From positions 46,723 to 110,722 of the forward strand of contig QXCQ01000081.1 in the NCBI GenBank assembly GCA_003576535.1: 64,000 bases of DNA, in the 5' to 3' direction. The notes below the pieces were generated by a model, which was not told the DNA's origin, made no database searches, and saw only the letters and a list, made by a program, of their open reading frames with translations. The stretch comes from Nakamurella silvestris (GTDB lineage: Bacteria > Actinomycetota > Actinomycetes > Mycobacteriales > Nakamurellaceae). Positions 9,114-17,147 of this stretch are shown piece by piece (within the stretch, counting starts at the first letter, position 1; every line of letters begins with the position of its first letter). The translations under genes were made by a program, and so were the position numbers.

Positions 9114-9632
9114 CTATTCGACCGGGGGACAGGACGCGGTGGCATCGATTGCGTCGCAGGCTGCTTCCTCCTCCGCCTCCACGGCGGCCATCATCCGGTC
9201 GAACACGGTCTTGAGCACCGCGGCCTCCTCTTCGGACAGATGGCCGGAGAAGTCGCGGGCGATACCTCCCATGTGGACCACCGCACCGGACCGCAGGGCG
9301 TTGAGGCCGGTCGGCGTCAGGGTGACGATCACCCCGCGCCCGTCCGTCGGATCGGGCAGCCGCTCCACCAGCCCGGCGGCCTGCAGACGTTCCACCTTCC
9401 GGGACAGGCCCGGCTGGGAGAGGAGTACCCGGACCAACAGGTCCTTGAGGCGGAGTTGCCCCCCGGCCTCGGACAGCTGGACGAGGACGTCGTAGGTGCC
9501 CAGGGGTACCTCGTCGGCGGCGTCGAGGTCGTCGGAGAGTCTGCGCATGATCCGGGAGTGGGTGCGGACGAATGCCACCCAGGCGTCCATGTGCACCGGG
9601 CTCGTCATGGCCGGTCCCTGCTGATCGTTCAT
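9114..9632 (-). CDS. MarR-family transcriptional regulator
   Basis: 172-residue winged-helix regulator. The recognition region is LRLKDLLVRVLLSQPGLSRKVERL (read in two parts) with the wing VERLPDPTDGRG, and a long C-terminal dimerisation helix ends in a Glu/Ala-rich stretch. ATG 9632 follows GGGGGAGG by 4 nt. It is convergent with the DUF3017 gene and divergent from icd. A perfect palindrome in the divergent promoter region is the likely operator. The ligand is unknown. Two Cys near the C-terminus (ACDAI, SCPP) might sense redox state, which is speculative. Confidence 0.88.
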   Translation of the reverse strand: MNDQQGPAMTSPVHMDAWVAFVRTHSRIMRRLSDDLDAADEVPLGTYDVLVQLSEAGGQLRLKDLLVRVLLSQPGLSRKVERLQAAGLVERLPDPTDGRGVIVTLTPTGLNALRSGAVVHMGGIARDFSGHLSEEEAAVLKTVFDRMMAAVEAEEEAACDAIDATASCPPVE

Positions 9633-9774
9633 CTGTCCTCCCCCGCCTGACATTACTGGGACCGATCCGCCTCTGAGGTGTCCGGCACACCTTCGCCGAG
9701 GTCGGAATCGGCGTCGATCCGCGGCGACGCCGGCAGACGGTAGGTTGGTCGGGCGAGCGGAATCGCCGGTCTAG

Positions 9775-9790
9775 CAGTACGCTCGTACTG
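9775..9790. promoter_or_regulatory. Palindromic operator candidate between marR and icd
   Basis: CAGTACG at 9775-9781 and CGTACTG at 9784-9790 form a perfect inverted repeat with a 2-nt centre. MarR dimers usually bind palindromes of about this length. It lies ~143 nt upstream of the regulator and ~74 nt upstream of icd, so it could control either. Confidence 0.55.
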
Positions 9791-9863
9791 TAAGCGGGCC
9801 CGGTGACGGGTCCGGCAGGACCACGGCCGGCGCACGTGCACCGAAAGGATTAGAAGACCACCC

Positions 9864-11081
9864 ATGTCGAAGATCAAGGTAGTGGGCACTGTCGTCGAAC
9901 TCGACGGCGACGAGATGACCCGCATCATCTGGCAGTTCATCAAGGACAAGTTGATCCTGCCGTACCTGGACGTCAACCTCGATTACTACGACCTCGGCAT
10001 CGAGAACCGTGATGCCACGGACGATCAGGTCACCATCGACGCCGCGCACGCCATCAAGAAGCACGGTGTCGGGGTCAAGTGCGCGACCATCACCCCGGAC
10101 GAGGCCCGGGTCGAGGAGTTCGGCCTGAAGAAGATGTGGGTCTCCCCGAACGGGACCATCCGCAACATCCTCGGTGGCGTCGTGTTCCGCGAGCCGATCA
10201 TCATCTCCAACATCCCGCGTCTGGTCCCGGGCTGGACCAAGCCGATCGTCATCGGCCGTCACGCCCACGGCGACCAGTACAAGTCGACCAACTTCAAGGT
10301 GCCGACCGGCGGCAAGGTGACCATCACCTGGACCCCTTCCGACGGATCCGCCCCGGTGGAGCACCAGGTCGTCGAGATGCCGGAGACCGGCGGCGTCGTC
10401 ATGGGCATGTACAACTTCAACGAGTCGATCCGCGACTTCGCCCGGGCGTCCTTCGCCTACGGCCTGCAGCGGAACTACCCGGTGTACCTGTCGACGAAGA
10501 ACACCATCCTCAAGGCCTACGACGGCGCGTTCAAGGACATCTTCCAGGAGGTGTTCGACGCCGAGTACGCCGAGCAGTTCGCGGCGGCCGGTCTGACCTA
10601 CGAGCACCGCCTGATCGACGACATGGTCGCCTCCGCGATGAAGTGGGAGGGCGGTTACGTCTGGGCGTGCAAGAACTACGACGGTGACGTGCAGTCCGAC
10701 ACCGTGGCCCAGGGCTTCGGTTCCCTCGGCCTGATGACCTCGGTGCTGATGACCCCGGACGGGCAGACCGTCGAGGCCGAGGCCGCTCACGGAACGGTGA
10801 CCCGGCACTACCGGCAGCACCAGGCCGGCAAGCCGACCTCGACCAACCCGATCGCTTCCATCTACGCCTGGACCGGTGGCCTGAAGCACCGCGGCAAGCT
10901 GGACGGCACCCCCGAGGTCACGGCCTTCGCCGAGACCTTGGAGGACGTGATCATCAAGACCGTCGAGAGCGGCAAGATGACCAAGGACCTCGCTGCACTG
11001 GTCGGGCCGGACCAGGCCTGGCTGACCACCGAGGACTTCCTCGCCGCCCTGGACGAGAACCTGCAGGAGCGCCTGAGCTAG
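9864..11081 (+). CDS. icd: NADP-dependent isocitrate dehydrogenase
   Basis: 405-residue homodimeric IDH of the type shared by mycobacteria and eukaryotes. It converts isocitrate to 2-oxoglutarate with NADP in the TCA cycle. Motifs are ELDGDEMTR near the start, the substrate loop [41 protein letters not shown] (metal-binding Asp region) and [12 protein letters not shown]. Length is normal. It begins at ATG 9864 after GAAAGGA. A family A palindrome lies just after the stop. Confidence 0.96.
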   Translation: MSKIKVVGTVVELDGDEMTRIIWQFIKDKLILPYLDVNLDYYDLGIENRDATDDQVTIDAAHAIKKHGVGVKCATITPDEARVEEFGLKKMWVSPNGTIRNILGGVVFREPIIISNIPRLVPGWTKPIVIGRHAHGDQYKSTNFKVPTGGKVTITWTPSDGSAPVEHQVVEMPETGGVVMGMYNFNESIRDFARASFAYGLQRNYPVYLSTKNTILKAYDGAFKDIFQEVFDAEYAEQFAAAGLTYEHRLIDDMVASAMKWEGGYVWACKNYDGDVQSDTVAQGFGSLGLMTSVLMTPDGQTVEAEAAHGTVTRHYRQHQAGKPTSTNPIASIYAWTGGLKHRGKLDGTPEVTAFAETLEDVIIKTVESGKMTKDLAALVGPDQAWLTTEDFLAALDENLQERLS

Positions 11082-11102
11082 TTTTTCTAGGTGCGTTGCG
11101 CT

Positions 11103-11168
11103 GACCGCGCTCCTTACCGACTATCGCGCTCGCTGCATGCAGCGCGAATGTCGGCAAGGAGCGCGGTC
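11103..11168. repeat. Palindrome family A, copy 1
   Basis: Outer arms GACCGCGCTCCTT and AAGGAGCGCGGTC pair perfectly, and an inner stem CGCGCT/AGCGCG surrounds a GCATGC centre. It lies 21 nt after icd. With copy 2 at 12196-12262 it brackets the AbiEi-like gene. Confidence 0.88.
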
Positions 11169-11271
11169 GACGTGTTTGTGGGGCCGGTTGAGCTGTCCAC
11201 AGATCCGGAATCCGTCCACAATCGGCCGCGGGCCCTCCCTGGGGCCCGGCCTTCGGGCTCATCGTTGCCGG

Positions 11272-12192
11272 ATGGACACAGACCCCACCGTGATCACCCG
11301 CCGCGAGGCGTTGCGTGCCGGCGACACCGACCGCGCCCTGCGGCACGGTGTCCGAAGCCAACAGCTGGTGCGCCTCCGTCGCGGCAGCTACATCCCGACC
11401 GGCGAGGTGGCCGAAGATGACGCCGAAGCGGTGCACCGTGCGCAGATCCGCGCCACCATGGCGGCCGTCAGGCCCGACGCCGTGGTGAGCCACGTCTCGG
11501 CCGCGGTGCTGCACGGGCTCTCGATCTGGTCGGTGGACCTTCGTCGGGTGCACGTCACCAAGAACAAGGCCGATGGCGGCCACGTCACCCCTGGCCTGCA
11601 CACCCATTGCGCACCGTTGTACGAGGACGAGTGCGCCACCATCGACGGGATGCTCGTGACGTCGGTCGGGCGCACATTGGTGGATCTGGGCCGCACGCTC
11701 CCCTTCGAGCAGGTGGTGGTGATGGCCGACAGCGCGCTGCAACAGCAGCTGATCACCAGGGACGAGCTCGCCGGGAGTCTGGAGCTCAGACCACGACGAC
11801 GCGGGGTGAAGGCGGCGCGGCGTGCCCTGGACTTCGCCGACGGGCGCAGTGAGAGCGTCGGTGAGTCGCGGAGTCGGGTGATCATGCACCGGCACGGATT
11901 GCCCGCTCCCACCTTGCAGTACGTGGTTCACGGCCATGAGGGCCAACAGATCGCGCGGACCGATTTCTGTTTCGAGGCGGCTGGAGTGGTCGGCGAGTTC
12001 GACGGCAAGGCGAAGTACGTGCGGTACCTGCAACCGGGCGAGATCGCGGCAGACGTGGTGTTCCGGGAGAAGAGGCGCGAGGATGCCATCCGCGCCGAGA
12101 ACCTCCAGGTGGTCCGTTGGGGCTGGGCGGAGCTGGACCACCCGCAGGAGTGGATCGGACAGCTGACCCGGGCTCTGGGTGCGGCCCACTGA
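11272..12192 (+). CDS. AbiEi-antitoxin-domain-like protein with nuclease-like C-terminus
   Basis: 306-residue protein. The N-terminal ~70 residues (ITRREALRAGDTDRALRHGV and VRLRRGSYIP) resemble the winged-helix domain of AbiEi-type antitoxins. Residues ~200-300 contain GEFDGKAKYV, REKRREDAIRAENLQVVRWGW, reminiscent of the DUF559/Vsr-like PD-(D/E)xK fold. No AbiEii-type nucleotidyltransferase toxin gene is adjacent. Such solitary genes are frequent in Actinobacteria and their role is unproven. ATG 11272 has no strong binding site; earlier in-frame codons run back into the repeat. Confidence 0.65.
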   Translation: MDTDPTVITRREALRAGDTDRALRHGVRSQQLVRLRRGSYIPTGEVAEDDAEAVHRAQIRATMAAVRPDAVVSHVSAAVLHGLSIWSVDLRRVHVTKNKADGGHVTPGLHTHCAPLYEDECATIDGMLVTSVGRTLVDLGRTLPFEQVVVMADSALQQQLITRDELAGSLELRPRRRGVKAARRALDFADGRSESVGESRSRVIMHRHGLPAPTLQYVVHGHEGQQIARTDFCFEAAGVVGEFDGKAKYVRYLQPGEIAADVVFREKRREDAIRAENLQVVRWGWAELDHPQEWIGQLTRALGAAH

Positions 12193-12195
12193 CTT

Positions 12196-12262
12196 GACCG
12201 CGCTTCTTCTCGACAATCGCGCTGCGTGCAGGCAGCGCGAAAGTCGGCAAGGAGCGCGGTTC
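12196..12262. repeat. Palindrome family A, copy 2
   Basis: GACCGCGCTTCTTCTCGAC pairs with GTCGGCAAGGAGCGCGGTTC with two mismatches, around an inner GCGCT...AGCGC stem. It begins 3 nt after the AbiEi-like stop. Confidence 0.85.
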
Positions 12263-12331
12263 CCGGGGTGGGCCTGCGGGCGGGACGGAGGCGGGCTGCG
12301 CCGGACAACGGGGGGCAGGCAGGATGGAGGG

Positions 12332-13057
12332 ATGACGTCGATCTGTGTGTTGACCGGTGCCGGCATCTCGACCGCCTCGGGGATCCCCGACTTCCGTGGT
12401 CCCGACGGGGTGTGGACCCGCGATCCGGGCCTGGAAGAGGTGCTCGACTACCAGCGGTTCGTCTCCGACCCGGCCGTGCGGCGGCGGTCCTGGGAACTGC
12501 ACCAGCAGGATCCGATGTGGACCGCCGACCCCAACGCCGCCCACCGCTCCTTGGTGGACCTGGAGCGATCCGGCCTGTTGTCCCTGTTGGTGACGCAGAA
12601 CATCGATCGACTGCACCACTTCGCCGGCAGCACTCCCGACCGGGTGGTCGAACTCCACGGGAACGTCTTCGACACCGTGTGCATCGCCTGCGGAGCCAGG
12701 GGAGCGACCGGGCAGGCGCTGGCCCGGTTCGCCGAGTCCGAGGAGATCCCGGCCTGCCTGGAGTGCGGCGGGATCCTCAAGACCGATGTGGTGATGTTCG
12801 GCGAGGAACTCGACGCGGCCCGCACCGAGCGGGCCGAGCGCGCCGCCCGTGCGGCCGATCTCTTTGTGGCGATCGGCACATCCCTGTCGGTCTGGCCGGC
12901 CGCCGGGCTGGTCGAGGTGGCCGCCGGCGCAGGCGCGTCGGTGGTGATCGTCAACGCCCAGCCGACCCCGGCCGACGGGTTGGCCTCCCGGATCGAACGT
13001 GGGCCGATCGAGCAGGTGCTGCCCGAGCTGGTGCGGGAGTGGATCGCCGCCGGCTGA
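12332..13057 (+). CDS. cobB: Sir2-family NAD-dependent protein deacylase
   Basis: 241-residue sirtuin that removes acyl groups from lysines using NAD. It carries the Rossmann signature LTGAGISTASGIPDFRG, the catalytic TQNIDRLH and HGN motifs, and zinc Cys pairs CIACG and CLECGG. MFGEEL and GTSLSVWPA complete the NAD pocket. Typical bacterial length. ATG 12332 follows GGAGGG closely. Deacetylation of metabolic enzymes is the known family role; targets here are not known. Confidence 0.93.
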   Translation: MTSICVLTGAGISTASGIPDFRGPDGVWTRDPGLEEVLDYQRFVSDPAVRRRSWELHQQDPMWTADPNAAHRSLVDLERSGLLSLLVTQNIDRLHHFAGSTPDRVVELHGNVFDTVCIACGARGATGQALARFAESEEIPACLECGGILKTDVVMFGEELDAARTERAERAARAADLFVAIGTSLSVWPAAGLVEVAAGAGASVVIVNAQPTPADGLASRIERGPIEQVLPELVREWIAAG

Positions 13058-13154
13058 ACCACCCGCGCGGCCGGGGAGGGACTGTCGGTGCCGGATGACA
13101 GAATCGTCAACCGGCGGCCGAACCGGCCGGCCGCCCGCAAGGAGGAATCGTCAC

Positions 13155-13946
13155 GTGCTCAGAGTTGCCGCCTACAACGTCAACGGCATCAGGGCCGCGG
13201 TACGCCGCGGCTATGTCGACTGGGTTGCCCGGCGCGAACCGGACGTCATCTGCCTCCAGGAGGTACGGGCCAAACCCGAGGTGATCCCGCCGGAGGCCTT
13301 TGAGGGGTACCACGTGGCCTACCACGAGGGGAACCAGCCGGGTCGGGCCGGTGTCGCCGTCCTCAGCAAGGAGGAGCCCACCGCTGTGCGGATCGGCTTC
13401 GGGGACAAGGAGTTCGACCTCCAGGGGCGCTACATCGAGGTAGATCTGCCGGGCCTGACCGTCGGCTCCCTGTACCTGCCGAAGGGGGCCGCGGACGGCG
13501 AGATCATGGAGTCGAAGTTCCGGTTCATGGCCGAGTTCTCCGCCTACACCGCCAAGGCCGCCCGTCGCGCCAAGCGTGGTGGCCGGGAGTTCCTGGTCTG
13601 CGGGGACTACAACATCGCCCACCGTGAGCTGGACATCAAGGCCTGGAAGACCAACAAGAAATCACCCGGCTTCCTTCCTCCGGAACGGGAGTGGCTGGGT
13701 GACTTGCTCACTGCCGGTGGCCTGACGGATGTCATCCGGTCCTTGCACGGCGAGGTCGACGGTCCGTACTCCTGGTGGTCCTGGCGCGGACAGGCCTTCG
13801 ACAACGACTCCGGGTGGCGGATCGACCATCACCTGGCCACTCCGAAACTTGCCGCAAAGGCGGTCGTCGGCGGGGTGGACCGCGAGGAGAGTTACGCTGC
13901 ACGGGTTTCCGACCACGCGCCGGTCGTGGTGGACTACGACCTGTAG
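13155..13946 (+). CDS. xth: Exodeoxyribonuclease III / AP endonuclease
   Basis: 263-residue exonuclease III/AP endonuclease acting in base-excision repair. Motifs include NVNGIRAA with the catalytic Asn, CLQEVRA with the metal-binding Glu, GDYNIAH, WWSWRG, WRIDHHL and the terminal SDHAPVV catalytic His. Length matches the E. coli enzyme. GTG 13155 follows AAGGAGG by 10 nt and gives the usual N-terminus VLRVAAYN. An ATG at 13095 would add 20 residues. It is convergent with hutD, ending 11 nt away. Confidence 0.93.
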   Translation: MLRVAAYNVNGIRAAVRRGYVDWVARREPDVICLQEVRAKPEVIPPEAFEGYHVAYHEGNQPGRAGVAVLSKEEPTAVRIGFGDKEFDLQGRYIEVDLPGLTVGSLYLPKGAADGEIMESKFRFMAEFSAYTAKAARRAKRGGREFLVCGDYNIAHRELDIKAWKTNKKSPGFLPPEREWLGDLLTAGGLTDVIRSLHGEVDGPYSWWSWRGQAFDNDSGWRIDHHLATPKLAAKAVVGGVDREESYAARVSDHAPVVVDYDL

Positions 13947-13957
13947 GTGCGGGCGGG

Positions 13958-14641
13958 TCAGCCGCCGGCCGGACGGATCCGGATGACGGCGGCCCGGCCG
14001 GTCGAGTTGCCCGTCAGGATCAGCTCGGCCGGACCGGTCACCCGGACGGCGTCGAACCGGTCGAGGGTGACGGCCGATCCCGGAAGATCGCAGTCCAGGC
14101 CGGCATCGACGGCGATCACGAGGACGGTCTCGCCCGGTGCGCACCGGATCAGTTCCGGGTCCTCCCCGTTGGGCACCACGAACTCCATCATTCCGGCAAA
14201 ACCCTGACCCACCATCAGGTTCAGGTCCAGGGTGGTTCCGTCGAGGAGGTGCCCGACGGTGATCGCCTCCCCGGGGAAGGTCAGCGGGACGAACGGGGCC
14301 AAGGTACGTGCCACACCGTCGATCGTCAGCTCCACTCCCGCGCCGTCGATGACGGCGATGGTGCGTTGCACCCGGGGGAATACCGAGAACGGGCCGTCGG
14401 CGGCGATCTCGGCGACGGACACCCGCCAGCCGAAGCCGTTCCCCGCGGTGTTTGAATCCGTGGTGCCTGGATCCGTTGCGCCTGGATCCGACGCGCCTGA
14501 AGCCAGGATGCCGGAATCCGTTGCGCCTGAACCCGTGAGACCGGAATCCGCTGCACCGGAATCGGTGGCGATCTGCCAGGTGCGGCCGCCGCCGTTCTTC
14601 CACGGGGTGACCTCGCGGTCGGCGGCGCGGAGGAGGTTCAT
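13958..14641 (-). CDS. HutD/Ves family protein with internal repeat insert
   Basis: 227-residue bicupin of the HutD/Ves family (PF05962), which is often found with histidine-utilisation genes; its biochemical role is unresolved. Family features are TPWKNGGGRTWQIA at the start, GWRVSVAEIAADGPFSVFPRVQRT (cited in part), GEAITVGHLLDGTT and a DLNLMV segment. Between the first motif and GFGWRVS, residues ~29-68 are replaced by a Gly/Ser/Thr/Asp low-complexity insert made of 15-bp DNA repeats. AAGGGA lies about 10 nt before ATG 14641. It is on the same strand as, and downstream of, the LacI gene. Confidence 0.8.
   Translation of the reverse strand: MNLLRAADREVTPWKNGGGRTWQIATDSGAADSGLTGSGATDSGILASGASDPGATDPGTTDSNTAGNGFGWRVSVAEIAADGPFSVFPRVQRTIAVIDGAGVELTIDGVARTLAPFVPLTFPGEAITVGHLLDGTTLDLNLMVGQGFAGMMEFVVPNGEDPELIRCAPGETVLVIAVDAGLDCDLPGSAVTLDRFDAVRVTGPAELILTGNSTGRAAVIRIRPAGG
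14455..14570. repeat. 15-bp tandem repeats inside hutD
   Basis: About seven to eight degenerate 15-bp units such as GCGCCTGGATCCGTT and ATGCCGGAATCCGTT. In the reverse frame they encode repeats of the form (D/S)SGATDSG. The unit length keeps the frame. This looks like in-frame repeat expansion in a surface loop of the cupin. Confidence 0.75.
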
Positions 14642-14695
14642 CAGAGCTGGTCCCTTCGGGTGAGGGGAGTGGTTCGCTCCCCGGTTCGTCGTCCG

Positions 14696-14746
14696 CGCGA
14701 GTGGACCTTCACACCCCAGAATCTGAGGTGTGAAGGTCCACTCGCG
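14696..14746. repeat. Palindrome family D, single hairpin overlapping lacI 3' end
   Basis: CGCGAGTGGACCTTCACACC at 14696-14715 pairs perfectly with its complement at 14727-14746 around an 11-nt loop. The stop codon of the LacI-type gene (14709-14711, reverse strand) lies inside the left arm. The last ~10 codons of that gene therefore come from the palindrome. Confidence 0.85.
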
Positions 14747-15743
14747 GGGGCGCGACGGAGCCGCGCATCTGCGGGGTGGCGGTGAGGACCTTCTTCCTGG
14801 TCCGCTTGCCGGTCCCGATGCCGTTGACGGTCCGTTCGACCACGGCAGCAACGAGCTCGTCCACCGGCCAACGGTAGCTCGACAGCGGGGGAGTGAGGAT
14901 CCGGGACATCGGACGGTCGTCGAAGCCGATGACCGAGATGTCCTGCGGCACCGAGAGTCCGAGATCGTGGGCGGCGGCGTACACCCCGTAGGCGATGGAG
15001 TCGGCCAGGCACAGGAAGGCCGTCGGGCGGTCCGGGCCGGTCAGGATGCCGTGCACCACCGCGGCCGAGCTCTCCAGGTCGTGCGAGGCCGTGCACAGTG
15101 TCACCGAGACCCCGAGTTCGGTGGCCAGGGATTTGACCACCACCTCGGCCGGTCGGTCGGGGGTGGCCAGGCCGCTGGGGGTGAGCACAGTGATCCGTCG
15201 ATGCCCGGCGGCGGCGAGCCGGTTCAACGCGTCGGTGACCCCGCCGGCATTGTCGTAGACCACCTCGGCGGCGGTCGGGGCCTTGGGCAGGCTGTCGCCG
15301 ATCGAGACCAGGACGGTCTGGGCGGCGATCGTGTTCCAGTGCCGGGCGCGCGGGTCGACCGGCAGCACGATCAGGGCGTCCACCCGCTGGTCCACCAGTC
15401 GCTGGGCCAGTGTCTCTTCCAGCAGTGGATCGTTGGCCGCATCCACCACCAGCGCGTTCAGCTCGACGTCGAGCAGGCCCCGCCCGATCGCGGTGGCGAC
15501 CGTCTGCTGCCAGGCGTCCTCCTGGGACCCGCAGAGGACACCGACGTAGCCGGAACGCCCGGAGGCCAGGGCCCGGGCGATCGGGTCGGCCTGGTACCCG
15601 AGATCCTTGGCCGCTGCCTGGACCCGCTGCTGGGTGGCGACGGGAACGTGCAGGCCACGCAGGGCGTAGGACACCGTGGCCGAGGACAGTCCGGTGGCAT
15701 CGGCGATGTCGCGCAGCGTAGGGCGACGTGGACGGTCGGACAT
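14709..15743 (-). CDS. LacI-family transcriptional regulator
   Basis: 344-residue regulator. The N-terminal helix-turn-helix is TLRDIADATGLSSATVSYAL (residues ~9-28), followed by the hinge region ADPIARALASGRSGYVGVL and a periplasmic-binding-protein-like sensor domain with DVSVIGFDD-like PQDISVIGFDD. The sequence after QMRGSVAPP is supplied by the family D palindrome and is not conserved-looking. It is divergent from the leader peptide/amidohydrolase operon, where a perfect 14-bp palindrome typical of LacI operators is present. The effector is unknown. Confidence 0.88.
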   Translation of the reverse strand: MSDRPRRPTLRDIADATGLSSATVSYALRGLHVPVATQQRVQAAAKDLGYQADPIARALASGRSGYVGVLCGSQEDAWQQTVATAIGRGLLDVELNALVVDAANDPLLEETLAQRLVDQRVDALIVLPVDPRARHWNTIAAQTVLVSIGDSLPKAPTAAEVVYDNAGGVTDALNRLAAAGHRRITVLTPSGLATPDRPAEVVVKSLATELGVSVTLCTASHDLESSAAVVHGILTGPDRPTAFLCLADSIAYGVYAAAHDLGLSVPQDISVIGFDDRPMSRILTPPLSSYRWPVDELVAAVVERTVNGIGTGKRTRKKVLTATPQMRGSVAPPRVDLHTSDSGV

Positions 15744-15812
15744 CTGGCAAGACTAGCCGGGGGGACCGACAGTGACCGGAGGCTCACCAGTAGTTGACTG
15801 GTTTGATCGGGA

Positions 15813-15841
15813 TTGACAGGATTGGCCGCCGCCGATAGCGT
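15813..15841 (+). promoter_or_regulatory. Promoter of the leader peptide / amidohydrolase operon
   Basis: TTGACA at 15813-15818 and TAGCGT at 15836-15841 are separated by 17 nt, a near-consensus housekeeping promoter. It points to the leader peptide gene starting at 15890. Confidence 0.6.
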
Positions 15842-15889
15842 GGGCGGTGCGGTCGGTTCCCGACCGCCGACGACCTTGAGGAAACGACA

Positions 15890-15994
15890 GTGGACGTGAA
15901 CCAGCGAATGTGTCCGGCCGAGGCCGGCCCGCGCGCTTTCACGCGTCGTCATGTCGATCTCGGTCGCACCTGCAGCGCCATCTGTTGTCGCTGA
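15890..15994 (+). CDS. Cys-rich regulatory leader peptide
   Basis: 34-codon open frame starting with GTG after GAGGAAA at 15879-15885. The end reads RRHVDLGR then CSAICCR and stop, placing three Cys codons (one TGC, then TGT TGT) near the terminus. Short actinobacterial leader peptides with an (R)HVDLxR core followed by Ser/Ala/Cys residues are known upstream of sulfur-metabolism genes, and poly-Cys uORFs in mycobacteria act as cysteine-responsive attenuators. Here it precedes an amidohydrolase and a cysteine-dioxygenase-like gene. Translation itself is the likely signal. Confidence 0.7.
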   Translation: MDVNQRMCPAEAGPRAFTRRHVDLGRTCSAICCR

Positions 15995-16157
15995 CCTTCG
16001 TCGCAGGCACCAGCTCGCAGGCTCTCTCTCCCGCCGCCGTCATTTCGTCGGCGTTACCGCGGGTGAACCCATCGTCAACATCTTCGCCGCTGCTTGACAA
16101 GGCAATCGGTGAAGCGCTTCACTGAAGCGCATCACCCCAGGAAGGAAGGAGGACCGG
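15995..16157 (+). promoter_or_regulatory. Attenuator region with a LacI-type operator
   Basis: The 163 nt between the leader peptide and the amidohydrolase hold a possible second -35 (TTGACA, 16094-16099). They also hold a perfect palindrome GTGAAGC/GCTTCAC at 16109-16122, followed by a half-site TGAAGCGC at 16123-16130. The 14-bp palindrome is typical in form for LacI-family operators with a central CG/GC step. No classical terminator with a U-tract was identified, so the attenuation step could be Rho-dependent or translational. Confidence 0.5.
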
Positions 16158-17147
16158 ATGTCCCCGACCCTCACCGAAAGACCGCCGGTCCCCGCACCGA
16201 CGACCGCCACCACGGCAACCGCCGCGGCGGCCCTTGCGGACCCCGGGCAGACCGCACCCGGTGTCGTCGACGTGCACCAGCACCTGTGGCCGGCCGAGTT
16301 CATCGATCTGCTCCGCAGTCGCACCGGGGACGTCCGGCTCGACGGCTGGACGCTGCACCTGCCGGGGGAGGCCCCGTACGAGGTCGATCCGGCAGATCAT
16401 GACGTCACCGGGCGACTGGCGATCACCCAGGACTGCTCCCAGGTGCTGTTGAGCATGTCCAGTGCCCTGTCCATCGAAACCATGGATCCCGCCGAGGCAG
16501 CGCCCCTGCTCGACGCCTGGGACCGCGGGTTGGCGGCCCTGCCGTCCAGATTCCGGTCCTGGCTGACGATCAACCTGGTGGAACCCGACCTCGACGACCT
16601 GGCCGCGCGGTTGGCCGCCGGAGCGGTCGGCCTGCAGGTCCCGGCGACCAGCCTGACCTCCCCGGCGGCGATCTCCCAGCTGGCCGGTGTGCTCGAGGTC
16701 GTTCAGGCGCACGACAAGCCGGTCTTCGTCCACCCGGGCCCGGTGTCGGCCCGCGCCGAGGATCTTCCGCCGTGGTGGCCGGCCGTCGTCGACTACCCGG
16801 CCCAGCTGCAGGCCGCCTGGTGGGCCTGGGAGGCGGTCGGTCGTTCGCTGCTGCCGACTTTGCGGATCTGCTTCGCCGCGGCCGCGGGACTTGCCCCGGT
16901 GCACCACGAGAGATTCGCCCAGCGCGGCGGTCACCAGCTGCGGATGGATCCGTTGACCTTCGTCGACACCTCCAGCTACGGCAAACGTGGTCTCGACAGC
17001 ATCATCCGGGTGCTTGGTATCGATCCGATCGTGCACGGGAGCGACAGGCCCTACGCCGAACCCACCGAACTCGATCTGGGACCTGCTGCCTCCCATGCCA
17101 TTCGCGTCTCCAATCCACGACGACTCCTCGAAGGAGGCCAGCCATGA
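16158..17147 (+). CDS. Amidohydrolase-family protein (metal-dependent hydrolase)
   Basis: 329-residue protein of the amidohydrolase-2 type TIM barrel (PF04909). The metal-binding motif DVHQHLWP is at residues ~38-45, a strand-end His is in FVHPGP (~residue 196), and HGSDRPY near residue 295 supplies the C-terminal Asp. The first ~35 residues are Ala/Thr/Pro-rich. Substrate is unknown; relatives hydrolyse cyclic amides and lactones or decarboxylate aromatic acids. AAGGAGG precedes ATG 16158. Its stop overlaps the next start (ATGA), so it is co-translated with the CDO-like gene. Confidence 0.75.
   Translation: MSPTLTERPPVPAPTTATTATAAAALADPGQTAPGVVDVHQHLWPAEFIDLLRSRTGDVRLDGWTLHLPGEAPYEVDPADHDVTGRLAITQDCSQVLLSMSSALSIETMDPAEAAPLLDAWDRGLAALPSRFRSWLTINLVEPDLDDLAARLAAGAVGLQVPATSLTSPAAISQLAGVLEVVQAHDKPVFVHPGPVSARAEDLPPWWPAVVDYPAQLQAAWWAWEAVGRSLLPTLRICFAAAAGLAPVHHERFAQRGGHQLRMDPLTFVDTSSYGKRGLDSIIRVLGIDPIVHGSDRPYAEPTELDLGPAASHAIRVSNPRRLLEGGQP

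Noticed and set aside
11097..12262. Insertion sequence around the AbiEi-like gene
   Set aside because: The flanking repeats are palindromes rather than terminal inverted repeats of one element, and no transposase or target duplication was found.
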